Below, piece by piece: positions 1 to 9,088 of a stretch of DNA of 64,000 bases. The stretch covers positions 3,006-67,005 of the forward strand of contig NZ_DASWPE010000125.1 in assembly GCF_036404135.1 (NCBI RefSeq), read 5' to 3'. A model generated the notes under the pieces. It was not told where the DNA came from, made no database searches, and saw only the letters and a list, made by a program, of their open reading frames with translations. The stretch's first letter is position 1, and every line of letters begins with the position of its first letter. The position numbers and the translations under genes were made by a program. The DNA is from Rhodopseudomonas_A sp036404135 (GTDB lineage Bacteria; Pseudomonadota; Alphaproteobacteria; Rhizobiales; Xanthobacteraceae).

Positions 1-86
1 ACCGCGCTGGCCGGGGTAAACTTGGTTGCTTAGCGCAGCTTGCAATCCGGCTCACCGCGAGCGATGCTGCGGCTGCGCGGCATCGG

Positions 87-2846
87 TCAGGACATCTGCC
101 GCGTCTTGCCGGCGTCGTTGGCGACGTCGCAATTCAGCGCGGCGCGGATCAACCGCGCCAGTTCGGATTTCCGGTACGGCTTCGGCAACAGCAACACCCC
201 GGGGTCGAGCCGGCCGTGATGCACGATGGCGTTCTCGGTATAGCCCGAGGTGTACAGCACCTTGGTGCCGGGACGCAGCGCCTGCACCGCGTCGGCAAGC
301 TGCCGGCCGTTGAGGCCCGGCATGATGACGTCGGTGAACAACAGGTCGAAGGTCGCGCCGGCCTCGATCTGCGCCAGCGTGTCGGCGCCGGTCGCCGCCA
401 TCAGCGTCTTGTAGCCGAGGCTGCGCAGCTGGGTGACCACGAAATTGCGCACCATGGCGTCGTCCTCCACCACCAGCACGGTCTCGCTGCCGCCCTTGAT
501 CGGCGGGGCAGGGGCGAGTTCTTCGGCGTCGGCGCTGGCGCGCGGCAGATACAGCTTGATGGTGGTGCCGTAGCCTTCCTCGCTGTAGATCTTGATATGG
601 CCGTTGGACTGCTTGACGAAGCCGTACACCATGCTGAGCCCGAGCCCGGTGCCCTTGCCGACGTCCTTGGTGGTGAAGAACGGCTCGAATACCTTGTCGC
701 GGATCGCGGCGGGAATGCCGGTGCCGCTGTCGCTGACCGCGACCATCACATAGGGGCCGGGCGTCACCTCGGGGTTGGCGCGCGCGTAGGTCTCGTCGAG
801 CACCACATTGCCGGTTTCCAGCGTCAGCTTGCCGCCATGCGGCATCGCATCGCGGGCATTGACCGCGAGGTTGAGCAGCGCGGTCGACAATTGCGAGGGA
901 TCGATATGCGCCGGCTCGGCGTCGTTGCCGAGCATCGATTCGATCTCGATATGCTCGCCGAGCGTCGGCCGCAGCAATTGCGCGGTGTTGAGCACCAAGG
1001 TGTTGACGTCGACGTTGCGCGGCTGCAGCGGCTGCCTGCGGGCGAACGCCAGCAGATGCTTGGTGAGTTCGGCGCCGCGGCCGGCGGCCTCGTCGATCAT
1101 CTTGGCGATCTGCAGCAGGTTCGGCCGGTCGCTCAGGCTCTCGATCAGGATTTCCGCGGTGCCGGTGATCACCGTCAGCGTGTTGTTGAAGTCGTGGGCG
1201 ACGCCGCCGGTCAATTGGCCGATGGCGTCGAGCTTCTGCGACTGCCGCAACTGGCGTTCGATCTCCTTGGCGGCGGTGACGTCGCGATACACTACCACCG
1301 CCCCGGCGAGCTTGCCGCCGGCGTCGCGGATCGGATGCGCGCTGCCCGTCACATGCACGGTCTTGCCGGTGTCGCGCCGGCGATACACCAGCTCATAACC
1401 GTCGACCTGTTCGCCGCGCAGGCAGCGCGCCGACGGCCATTGCTCCTTCGGCAGCAACGTTGTGCCGTCAGGTTGATAGATGTCGTAGCTCTCGCGCCAT
1501 TGGGTGCTGTCGATCTCGATCGGGCCGAGCAACTCCTGGTTGGCGCGATTGGCATAGACCACGTTGCCGTCGGCATCGATCAGCAGCACCGCCTCGGCCA
1601 TCGCCGCCATGATGCTTTCGAAAATGTCCTTGTCGCGCTGGATCGCGGCGTTCTTGACGCCGACCTCCTGCGCCATGTCGGTGAATGCCCGCGCCAGCAC
1701 GCCGATCTCGCCGCTGGCATTGAGCGGCACCAGCAGCGGCTTGCCCTGGGCAAAGCCGGCGACCGCCGCGGTCATCTGGGTCAATTGCCGGGTCAGGGTG
1801 CGCGCCAGCACGAACGCCAGCACCATCGCGCCGAGCACCGCGATGGTGCCGCCGAGCAGGCTGGAGTCGCGTAGCGCCTGCAGCGCCGCGGCGACGATCT
1901 TGCTCGCCGGAGTCATCTCGACCACCGAGACCAGCGGCCCCCCGCCGAGCCGCATCGAGGCCCGCGCCAAGCCGTAGCGCTTGCCGTCGCGGTCATCGAT
2001 CAGTTCCGGCTGCTGCCCGCCGGCCGCCTGCATCGCCTCCGGAAAATCGTTCTGGATGCGAAATGGCGTGCCGAATTCGAAACCGAATTCGCGGCGCGGA
2101 TCCGGATGCACCAGGTAATCGCCGTGCTCGTTCACCACATAAATCGTGGTGTCCGCATTGGGGCGGGCCTTGATCGCGGCGAACGACGGCCGCAGATCGA
2201 TGTTGACGATCAGCAGTCCGAACAATTGGCCGTCCGGCGCAAAAATCGGCGTGGACACGCGAACGACCGGCTGCGGCGGCAATTCAATCGCGCCGTTTTC
2301 CTGGTTGAGTTCGATCGGAGACACGATGATGCTGCGGTCCGGCGCGGCGATGGCCTGCTTGAAATAGCCGCGGTCGGCCTTTTGCTGCAGGTCGGCGTCG
2401 GCGACGATACGGACCTCGCCGTCAGCCGGGCGACGGTCGACCCGGATTACCTCGCGACCGCCATCGGCGATGCCGATGATGCGGAACTGGGCGTAGTGCG
2501 GCTTGGCCTCCAGTTCGGCGGCGAACCGCCGCGCGATGCGGGCGCGCCATTGCGCGAGCGTCATGCCATTGACCGGCCGGCTGTTCGGATCGCGGCTGAG
2601 CGCGATGATCTCCTCGAGCCCGATGACGTGGCGGAAGCCGGTGACATCGGCGCTAACGTCGTTGACGGTGTCAGCGAGTTCCACCGCGACCGAGCGGGCT
2701 TCGGCGTCGAGCCGTACCAGCGCCCGCGGCACCGCGACGCTGGCGATGTTGCGAAAGCTGAGATAGCCGACGGTGCCGGCCGTCGCGATGACCAGCGCGA
2801 CGATGGCGATCGTCAGGCGGGTCGAAAGGCTCAATCCCTGCTTCAA
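87..2846 (-). CDS. Hybrid sensor histidine kinase (Cache-HAMP-PAS-HisKA-HATPase-REC)
   Basis: Membrane-bound hybrid two-component kinase of about 919 residues. A TM helix (about 11-30) precedes a periplasmic Cache-like sensor region, then a second TM, a HAMP linker, a PAS domain, a HisKA domain with GGVAHDFNN (phospho-His about 551), a HATPase domain with GTGLGLSMVYG, and a C-terminal receiver domain with acceptor Asp about 839 in LLFTDVIMPG and a conserved Lys in LLLPKPY. The frame stays open far upstream without a convincing ATG. I start at TTG 2846 because GGGCGGGG lies just upstream and the first TM follows at once; the next Met falls inside the sensor domain. No output regulator gene is adjacent, so it is an orphan. 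The ligand is unknown; a Cache sensor suggests a small molecule. The start is less certain than the family. Confidence 0.88.
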   Translation of the reverse strand: MKQGLSLSTRLTIAIVALVIATAGTVGYLSFRNIASVAVPRALVRLDAEARSVAVELADTVNDVSADVTGFRHVIGLEEIIALSRDPNSRPVNGMTLAQWRARIARRFAAELEAKPHYAQFRIIGIADGGREVIRVDRRPADGEVRIVADADLQQKADRGYFKQAIAAPDRSIIVSPIELNQENGAIELPPQPVVRVSTPIFAPDGQLFGLLIVNIDLRPSFAAIKARPNADTTIYVVNEHGDYLVHPDPRREFGFEFGTPFRIQNDFPEAMQAAGGQQPELIDDRDGKRYGLARASMRLGGGPLVSVVEMTPASKIVAAALQALRDSSLLGGTIAVLGAMVLAFVLARTLTRQLTQMTAAVAGFAQGKPLLVPLNASGEIGVLARAFTDMAQEVGVKNAAIQRDKDIFESIMAAMAEAVLLIDADGNVVYANRANQELLGPIEIDSTQWRESYDIYQPDGTTLLPKEQWPSARCLRGEQVDGYELVYRRRDTGKTVHVTGSAHPIRDAGGKLAGAVVVYRDVTAAKEIERQLRQSQKLDAIGQLTGGVAHDFNNTLTVITGTAEILIESLSDRPNLLQIAKMIDEAAGRGAELTKHLLAFARRQPLQPRNVDVNTLVLNTAQLLRPTLGEHIEIESMLGNDAEPAHIDPSQLSTALLNLAVNARDAMPHGGKLTLETGNVVLDETYARANPEVTPGPYVMVAVSDSGTGIPAAIRDKVFEPFFTTKDVGKGTGLGLSMVYGFVKQSNGHIKIYSEEGYGTTIKLYLPRASADAEELAPAPPIKGGSETVLVVEDDAMVRNFVVTQLRSLGYKTLMAATGADTLAQIEAGATFDLLFTDVIMPGLNGRQLADAVQALRPGTKVLYTSGYTENAIVHHGRLDPGVLLLPKPYRKSELARLIRAALNCDVANDAGKTRQMS

Positions 2847-3154
2847 TCGGATCCCCGCCCTGCTGTCTCTTTCACTCGGCACGCGGACGCGGACTTGTGG
2901 TAATACCAGCAGCGGCGAACAGCCGCCGATCGCAAGCCGCCCGTGGCGTCGTTCCAAGTTCCCCAGCGATGGAACCGGCGCGCGAATCGACTTTACAGCG
3001 GGCCGGCGCGGAATGGGACAGGAATCGCGGCGCCCGGCGCCGACGATACGGGAAACTACCAGATCGGCCGACGGCCGCCGCCGCGGATCTTGGCCTGGCG
3101 CCGGCGCCGCCGCGGCGCCATGCAGCAACGATCGGTGGCCGGTGTCGACGGGGC
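2847..3154. other. Intergenic region upstream of the hybrid kinase
   Basis: About 300 bases between the TTG start of the kinase and the stop of the small membrane protein, both on the minus strand. The kinase frame is open here but has Arg/Pro-rich composition and no recognisable domain, so I treat it as leader or promoter DNA. No RNA gene or clear hairpin was seen. Confidence 0.5.
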
Positions 3155-3415
3155 TCAGGCGCGGGCCAGCACCTTCAGCGGATAGCCGATGAGCTTGGCC
3201 GCCGCATAGGCCAGCAGGATGCCGAGCAGCAGCGCCACGCCGCGGCTGCCGTAGAACCAGAGCGCCAGCTCGTCGTCGGGGAATGCGCGTTCGGCGAGCG
3301 CCAGGCACCAGTTGATGGCGACCAGCGCCACCACCATCACGATGAACAACTGGACGCGCTGCACCGCCAGCTCGATCCGGGCCATCCGGGCGTCAAGATG
3401 CTTGTCGACGATCAT
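3155..3415 (-). CDS. Small two-TM membrane protein, unknown function
   Basis: 86-residue protein starting MIVDKHLDARMARIEL. It has two hydrophobic helices, about 24-46 and 57-79, separated by a short acidic/aromatic loop (ERAFPDDELALWFYG), and a basic C-terminus. AAGGA lies about 8 bases upstream of ATG 3415, which fixes the start against the longer open frame. It lies upstream of the hybrid kinase on the same strand but about 300 bases away, so co-transcription is uncertain. I do not recognise a family; an inner-membrane location is inferred from the hydrophobic profile. Confidence 0.7.
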   Translation of the reverse strand: MIVDKHLDARMARIELAVQRVQLFIVMVVALVAINWCLALAERAFPDDELALWFYGSRGVALLLGILLAYAAAKLIGYPLKVLARA

Positions 3416-3642
3416 CGATACGTCCTTCGTTGATAGCGCCGGGATGTTGTTCGTCGGCTGGCTCCTTCGTGACAACCTACGTCCTGGTCGCGGCGTTCGA
3501 TTTGACCCAAGACAAATACGCCGTGCCGGGCGACGAAAGGGGATGGCCGGGGCCACCCGGCGAATTCGTTCACCATATTGCTCAACGAAATCTTCAAATC
3601 CCTCTGGCCCGATGCAGTCGATAAGGACGTTGAGAGGAAGCC

Positions 3643-3888
3643 ATGCATCCGCGCAGGTTCGCACGGGTCCGGCCGGCCGGTCGAATGGCGACCACGGCCA
3701 AGCTGATCGTCAGCCCGAAACTGCCGGCGATCGATTGCCGCGTGGTGGATTATTCCGCCGGCGGCGCCTGCGTCGAGATCTGCGGGCCGTTCAAGCTGCC
3801 CGGCCGGTTCGAGATATTCTATGCCGGCTCGAAGAAGCGCTGCCGGCTGGTGTGGAGCGCCGGCCGCCGGGTCGGGTTGGCGTTCTGA
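3643..3888 (+). CDS. PilZ domain protein
   Basis: 81-residue single-domain protein. The N-terminal basic segment HPRRFARVR resembles the RxxxR c-di-GMP-binding arm, and DYSAGGACVE at about 36-45 matches the PilZ (D/N)xSxxG motif. PilZ domains bind cyclic di-GMP and often act as small adaptors that change motility, polysaccharide synthesis or adhesion. GAGAGGAAG sits just before ATG 3643, a strong ribosome binding site. It is divergent from the minus-strand membrane protein and about 250 bases ahead of ppc; nothing nearby names its target. This single-domain PilZ type is common in Bradyrhizobium-group genomes. Confidence 0.8.
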   Translation: MHPRRFARVRPAGRMATTAKLIVSPKLPAIDCRVVDYSAGGACVEICGPFKLPGRFEIFYAGSKKRCRLVWSAGRRVGLAF

Positions 3889-4144
3889 CAACGTCGCCCG
3901 CCGGCGCTTAGCGTCGCCTCGGGTCGGTGGTGATTTTCGGCGCCACGGCCGCCGAGGCGCTGCGGCCGGGATTGCTCGCGGCCGGGCCGATCCGGGCGGC
4001 GGCCTGATTGGGCGACCAAGCGAGGCTTTCGATCTGCGGCCCAGGATCCGCCCGTTTGCTGCGCGGCGCCGCCGTTTTCTTGACCTTGCCTTGTTGCGAA
4101 AAACTTGCGAGGTGAGAGGGCCGGCAACATCCTGGAGCATTTCC

Positions 4145-6931
4145 ATGTCGTCCAAGATCATGCCCATCGACCAGACCGCGCCGCGGGCTCCGCTCGCCGA
4201 CGACACCGCGATCGACGAGGATGCCAGGCTGCGCGACGACATCCGGCTGCTCGGTCGCATCCTCGGCGACACAGTGCGCGACCAGGAGGGGGCGGCGGTG
4301 TTCGACGTGGTCGAGCGCATCCGGCAGACCTCGATCCGCTTTCACCGCGACAATGACAAGCCGGCGCGCCGCGAGCTGGAAGCCATCCTCAACGGGCTGT
4401 CGACGCCCGACACCGTGCGTATCGTCCGCGCCTTCAGCTACTTCTCGCATCTGGCCAACATCGCCGAGGACCAGAACAACATCCGGCAGTTGCGCGCGCA
4501 GAGCGGCAGTCCGCGGGCCGGCACCGTGGTCGGCACGTTGGCGCATGCCCATGCGGTCGGCATCAGCGCGCAGCAGCTCCGGCAGTTCTTCGCCCAGGCG
4601 CTGGTCAGCCCGGTATTGACCGCGCACCCGACCGAAGTCCGCCGCAAGAGCACGATGGACCGCGAGATGGAGGTCGCCGCCTTGCTCGACCGCCGCGAGC
4701 GGCTGCAGATGACCGCGGAAGAGATCGCGCAGCATGAGGAACAGTTGCGCCGCACCGTGCTGACGCTGTGGCAGACCAACATGCTGCGCCGGACCAAGCT
4801 CACCGTGCTCGACGAGGTCACCAACGGGCTGTCGTTCTACGGCTACAGCTTCCTGCGCGAGGTGCCGCGGCTGCACGGCGTGCTGGAGGATCGGCTCAAT
4901 GACGACGACGGCAGCACCGAGGAACTGGCCTCGTTCCTGCGGATGGGAAGCTGGATCGGCGGCGACCGCGACGGCAACCCGTTCGTCACCGCCGAGGTGA
5001 TGCGCGGCGCGTTGCGGCTGCAGAGCACCCAGGCGCTGCGCTTCTATCTCGAAGAGCTGCATGCGCTCGGCTCCGAACTGTCGATCGCGGCGCATCTGGC
5101 CGACGTTTCCGACGACCTGCGGATACTGGCCGAGCGCTCGCCGGACACCTCGCCGCATCGCAGCGGCGAGCCCTATCGGCTGGCGGTGTCCGGGATCTAT
5201 GCGCGGCTCGCCGCCACCGCGCATCGATTGAAGTTCGACGACATCCGCACCCCGGTCGGCGCCGCAGATCCCTATAGCGATCCGCGGCAGTTCAAGGCCG
5301 ACCTCGACGTGCTGCATCGCTCGCTGATCGCCAACCAGGCCGGCGTGATCGCGCGCGGCCGGCTGCGGCAATTGCGCCGCGCGGTGGATTGCTTCGGCTT
5401 CCACCTCGCCAGCCTCGACATGCGGCAGAATTCCGCGGTGCACGAGCGCACCATGACCGAGCTGATCGACGCCGCGCTGCCCGGCAAATCCTACATGGCG
5501 ATGAACGAGGCGGCGCGCATCGCGCTGCTCGCCGGCGAGTTGCGCTCGCGGCGGCCGCTGGCCTCGCCATTCGTGAAGTACGGCGAGGAGACCGTCGGCG
5601 AACTGGCGGTGTTCCGCGCCGCCGCCGAAGCCCACGCCAATTTCGGCCCCAGCGCGATTTCCCAATGCATCATCTCGATGTGCAAGGGCGTCTCCGACAT
5701 GTTGGAGGTGGTGCTGCTGTTGAAGGAAGTGGGGCTGGTCGATCACGCCGGGCGCAGCGCCATCAACGTGGTGCCGCTGTTCGAGACCATCGAGGATCTG
5801 CAGGCCGCCGCCAGCATCATGGATCAGCTGCTCGGGCTGCACGACTACCGCCGGCTGGTCGACAGCCGCGGCGGTGTCCAGGAAGTGATGCTCGGCTATT
5901 CCGACAGCAACAAGGACGGCGGCTTCGTCACCTCGGGCTGGGAGCTGTACAAGGCCGAGATCGAGCTGGTGAAGGTGTTCGAACATCACGGCGTGCGGCT
6001 GCGGCTGTTTCACGGCCGCGGCGGCTCGGTTGGCCGCGGCGGCGGCCCGAGCTACGACGCCATCCTGGCGCAGCCCGGCGGCGCGGTGAACGGCCAGATC
6101 CGCATCACCGAGCAGGGCGAGATCATCACCAGCAAATATTCCAACGCCGAGGTCGGCCGCAATAATCTGGAGATTCTCGCCGCGGCCACCTTGGAAGCCA
6201 GCCTGCTGATGCCGCGGCAGAGCGCGCCGCGCGCCGAATATCTCGACGCCATGGAGCAATTGTCGTCGTTCGCCTTCAAGGCCTATCGCGGCCTGGTTTA
6301 CGAGACCGAAGGCTTCGAGGATTACTTCTGGTCCTCGACGGTGATCACCGAGATCGCCACGCTGAACATCGGCAGCCGCCCGGCGTCGCGCAAGAAGACC
6401 CACAAGATCGAGGATCTGCGCGCGATTCCCTGGGTGTTCTCATGGGCGCAATGCCGGCTGATGCTGCCGGGCTGGTACGGCTTCGGCAGCGCGGTCAAGG
6501 CCTTCGTCAAGGCGCATCCGCAGCACGGCATGAGCTTTCTGCAGGAGCTGTATCGCCAGTGGCCGTTCTTCCGCACGCTGTTGTCCAACATGGACATGGT
6601 GCTGGCGAAGAGTTCGATCGCGATCGCCTCGCGCTACGCCGAACTGGTGCCGGACGAACAGCTGCGCGACACCATCTTCGGCCGGATCCACGCCGAGTGG
6701 CACGACTCGATCCAGGCGCTGCTTGAGATCATGCAGCAGGACCGGCTGCTGCAGGGCAATCCGCGGCTGGAGCGCTCGATCCGCAACCGCTTTCCCTATC
6801 TCGACCCGCTCAACCACGTGCAGGTCGAGCTGTTGAAAGAACACCGCAGCCACGCCGTCGACGAGCAGGTGCTGCGCGGCATCCAGCTCACCATCAACGG
6901 CATCTCCGCCGGGCTGCGCAACAGCGGCTGA
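4145..6931 (+). CDS. ppc: Phosphoenolpyruvate carboxylase
   Basis: Cytosolic anaplerotic enzyme that carboxylates PEP with bicarbonate to oxaloacetate. It has 928 residues, normal for the family. Visible hallmarks are LTAHPTEVRRKS with the catalytic His about 161, GSWIGGDRDGNPFV, the MLGYSDSNKDGG block, and the glycine-rich FHGRGGSVGRGGGP loop. The frame is open upstream of 4145, but the Met of MSSKIMPIDQ gives the expected N-terminus. The C-terminus ends NGISAGLRNSG, the usual PEPC ending. It appears monocistronic: a 256-base gap lies upstream and a palindromic repeat follows. In a photoheterotroph or autotroph it replenishes the TCA cycle. Confidence 0.97.
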   Translation: MSSKIMPIDQTAPRAPLADDTAIDEDARLRDDIRLLGRILGDTVRDQEGAAVFDVVERIRQTSIRFHRDNDKPARRELEAILNGLSTPDTVRIVRAFSYFSHLANIAEDQNNIRQLRAQSGSPRAGTVVGTLAHAHAVGISAQQLRQFFAQALVSPVLTAHPTEVRRKSTMDREMEVAALLDRRERLQMTAEEIAQHEEQLRRTVLTLWQTNMLRRTKLTVLDEVTNGLSFYGYSFLREVPRLHGVLEDRLNDDDGSTEELASFLRMGSWIGGDRDGNPFVTAEVMRGALRLQSTQALRFYLEELHALGSELSIAAHLADVSDDLRILAERSPDTSPHRSGEPYRLAVSGIYARLAATAHRLKFDDIRTPVGAADPYSDPRQFKADLDVLHRSLIANQAGVIARGRLRQLRRAVDCFGFHLASLDMRQNSAVHERTMTELIDAALPGKSYMAMNEAARIALLAGELRSRRPLASPFVKYGEETVGELAVFRAAAEAHANFGPSAISQCIISMCKGVSDMLEVVLLLKEVGLVDHAGRSAINVVPLFETIEDLQAAASIMDQLLGLHDYRRLVDSRGGVQEVMLGYSDSNKDGGFVTSGWELYKAEIELVKVFEHHGVRLRLFHGRGGSVGRGGGPSYDAILAQPGGAVNGQIRITEQGEIITSKYSNAEVGRNNLEILAAATLEASLLMPRQSAPRAEYLDAMEQLSSFAFKAYRGLVYETEGFEDYFWSSTVITEIATLNIGSRPASRKKTHKIEDLRAIPWVFSWAQCRLMLPGWYGFGSAVKAFVKAHPQHGMSFLQELYRQWPFFRTLLSNMDMVLAKSSIAIASRYAELVPDEQLRDTIFGRIHAEWHDSIQALLEIMQQDRLLQGNPRLERSIRNRFPYLDPLNHVQVELLKEHRSHAVDEQVLRGIQLTINGISAGLRNSG

Positions 6932-6975
6932 GCCGCGCTGGCGTCGGTTGATTTGTTAGGAGCGATGCGGCATCG

Positions 6976-7134
6976 CACCCTCGCCCGCTTGCGGGGAGAG
7001 GGTGGCGAGACAAGCGAAAGCTTGTCGCGCCGGGTGAGGGGGCGCCGCGTGATGCCGAGGCGCCCCCTCACCCGATCCGGCTACGCTAACGCTGCGCCGG
7101 ATCGACCTCTCCCCGCAAGCGGGGAGAGGTGAGA
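6976..7134. repeat. Long intergenic palindromic repeat (CTCCCCGC type)
   Basis: The outer arms carry GCTTGCGGGGAGAG and CTCTCCCCGCAAGC. Inside them CGGGTGAGGGGGCGCC (7031-7046) and GGCGCCCCCTCACCCG (7059-7074) are exact 16-base inverted copies. The same design recurs at 16931-17070, so this is a dispersed family. The remaining gap from 7135 to 7478 holds the leader of the next gene and no other clear feature. Confidence 0.85.
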
Positions 7135-7478
7135 GCCTGAACGAACAGTAGTTAGCGTCGCTGCGCAAACTTCTCTCAGCGCTGATCCGGTCTTACCTCA
7201 CCCCGTTACAGTTAGCTAGCGTACTCCCGTAGGGCTTGCCGTGTTCTTCGGCGCGCTGCACATTTTTGGTGCAGCTGATATGTGGCGATCAAACTTTAGT
7301 CAGGATGGCTGCCGCCGGTCCAACGACGCTATGGATCAATTCCGAGGCCAAAGCCCGATCCCGATCGCCTGCAGCGCTTGCCCTGCAACTGTCGCTGCGA
7401 AGGGTTTGGATGTCGGGCCAGCCTCGCCATGCATCGTCGTTTGCAACCATCGATCTTTGTCGAGAAGGAACGCTGCTG

Positions 7479-8714
7479 ATGATATTTCTGCTCACGCATT
7501 ACTGGATGTGGCTGGCAGCCGCCCTTGTCGCCGGCGCGCTCACTCCGCTGTTGGCGAATCGGTTTGGCTGGGCCGCGGATTTGCCGGACTACTGGATCAA
7601 GCGGGTCGGCGTCGTGCTGGCGATTCCGCTGCTGCTGATCGCCGCGCAACTGATCAGCGGCAAGGCGGAAATCCTGCTTGAAGCCGGCTTTGCCGCGGTG
7701 GTCGCCTATATCATCGGCGGCCTGGCCGGCGCCACGGTGCAGTTGCTGCCGGGGCGCTACGAAGGCTGGTGGGTCGGGCTGTTCGCGACCGGCCTGATCT
7801 GGGCGGTGTTTGCGATCGTGGCCTTGCCAGGCCTCGACAAGGATTTGCGCGAGCGCGTCGCCGCGGCGGTGGAGACCGCGGGCGGCGATCCGCTCAACGT
7901 CGACCTCGCCGGCCGCGACGTGCTGCTGCCGGGCGATATCGACGCCGCCCAGCGCGGCGACCTTATCAAGCAGCTCCGCGCGGTGCCCGGCGTGCGGTTG
8001 GTGTCCGACGTCGACGATCTCTCAGGCCCGGCGCTGGCGGCCAAGACCGTCGCCAAATTGAACGCGGAGGCCAAGGCTGCGGAAGCCGCGGCGCAACAGG
8101 CCGCCGCCAAGGCCGCGGCTGAAGTCGCCGCCAAAGAAGCCGCCGCCAAGGAAGCGGCCGCGCATCAGGCGATGACCAAGGCGGCGCAGCGCGAAGCCGC
8201 CGCCAAGGAAGCCGCGGCCAAGGAGGCTGCTGCCAAGGAAGCGGCCGCCAAGGCCGAGGCCGAGGCGGCTGCCGCGAAGGCGGCGGAGCCCCCGGCGCAT
8301 CAGCACCTCGCCAATGCCGACAGCGCAGCGACGCCGGCGAAACAGCCCGACGCCGCGGTCGGCGCCAAGACCGCCGCGTTGCTCGACGCCAAGGCCTGCC
8401 AGGAGAAAGTCGCAGCGGTGGCCGCCGAAGACAAGATCAGCTTCGAGCCGAAGAGCGCCGAATTGAGCAAGGCGTCGCTGCCGGCGCTGGCCAAGCTCGG
8501 CTCGGCGATCACGCTGTGCCAGCCGGTGCAGATCGAGGTCGCCGGTCCGTTCGAGGGCGGCGGCAAGAAGGCTTTGAGGCTGTCGCAGAAGCGCGCTGAA
8601 GCCGTGGTCGCGGGCCTGAGCAAGCTCGGCATCGGCGCCGCGAAGCTGACCGCGGTCGGCGCCGCCAAGCCGGCCGACGGCAAGAGCCGCTCGCTCGAGT
8701 TGGTGGTGAAGTAA
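7479..8714 (+). CDS. Inner-membrane protein with BON-like, Ala-rich repeat and OmpA-like domains
   Basis: 411-residue protein. Four hydrophobic helices (about 8-26, 43-61, 66-90, 97-117) come first, then a BON-like segment (about 122-180, GDPLNVDLAGRDVLLPGDID). A low-complexity helix built from AAKEA-type units follows (about 195-270), and the C-terminal domain (about 300-411) looks like OmpA/MotB (ISFEPKSAELSKASLPAL, LRLSQKRAEAVVAGL). OmpA-like domains usually bind peptidoglycan, so I infer an inner-membrane protein whose long helix carries a wall-binding domain across the periplasm. AAGGA about 10 bases before ATG 7479 supports this start over the longer open frame. A terminator-like hairpin follows. 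The exact function is unknown. Confidence 0.75.
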   Translation: MIFLLTHYWMWLAAALVAGALTPLLANRFGWAADLPDYWIKRVGVVLAIPLLLIAAQLISGKAEILLEAGFAAVVAYIIGGLAGATVQLLPGRYEGWWVGLFATGLIWAVFAIVALPGLDKDLRERVAAAVETAGGDPLNVDLAGRDVLLPGDIDAAQRGDLIKQLRAVPGVRLVSDVDDLSGPALAAKTVAKLNAEAKAAEAAAQQAAAKAAAEVAAKEAAAKEAAAHQAMTKAAQREAAAKEAAAKEAAAKEAAAKAEAEAAAAKAAEPPAHQHLANADSAATPAKQPDAAVGAKTAALLDAKACQEKVAAVAAEDKISFEPKSAELSKASLPALAKLGSAITLCQPVQIEVAGPFEGGGKKALRLSQKRAEAVVAGLSKLGIGAAKLTAVGAAKPADGKSRSLELVVK

Positions 8715-8721
8715 CGACGAC

Positions 8722-8750
8722 GCCCGTCGGCGTTTGCGGACGGGCTTCGT
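8722..8750 (+). terminator. Terminator-like hairpin after the OmpA-like gene
   Basis: GCCCGTC (8722-8728) and GACGGGC (8739-8745) form a 7-base stem with a 10-base loop, followed by TTCGTTGT. It lies 8 bases past the stop codon. The U-tract is imperfect. Confidence 0.6.
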
Positions 8751-8830
8751 TGTCATGTTCAAGGCGCGCGCCGAAACCGGCGCGCGCTTTCTCGTTTGCA
8801 AGGCATAGTTCAGAGTGGCGCGGCATCTTT

Positions 8831-9001
8831 CCCTCTCCCCGCAGGCGGCAGGGCAATCGCAGATGATGTCGGAGAGCGTTCAGAGTGTAGCTCTGGTCGT
8901 GAAGTAGCCTCTGCATGTCAACGGGTCGTGCTCGATCGCTGCCATGCGTTGCTAAGCTGACATCATTATATGCGATCGCCCTGCCGCTTGCGGGGAGGGG
9001 T
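8831..9001. repeat. Large imperfect inverted repeat between convergent genes
   Basis: The left arm (about 8831-8870) starts CCCTCTCCCCGCAGGCGGCA, and the right arm (about 8961-9001) is its near-exact reverse complement, ending TTGCGGGGAGGGG. The arms are about 40 bases with few mismatches and a loop of roughly 90 bases. It occupies most of the gap between the OmpA-like gene (plus strand) and the thiolase (minus strand) and is related to the CTCCCCGC repeats at 6976 and 16931. No gene is seen in the gap. Confidence 0.8.
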
Positions 9002-9088
9002 TAAGTCAGTGCTCGCGACGGGCGTCCGGTCGATTTTTCCGGTTTCGTTGCTACTTCAGCGACACGTCGTACCGTATCAGCGCCGCAC

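Noticed and set aside
216..1874. 552-residue plus-strand open frame opposite the hybrid kinase
   Set aside because: Composition is His/Gly/Arg-rich antisense of a GC-rich coding region; all kinase motifs read correctly on the minus strand.
3908..6403. 831-residue open frame antisense to ppc
   Set aside because: High GC keeps antisense frames open. The sense strand encodes complete PEP carboxylase motifs.
6932..7478. tRNA or small RNA gene in the gap after ppc
   Set aside because: The visible structure is the dispersed palindromic repeat; no cloverleaf or T-arm sequence was found.
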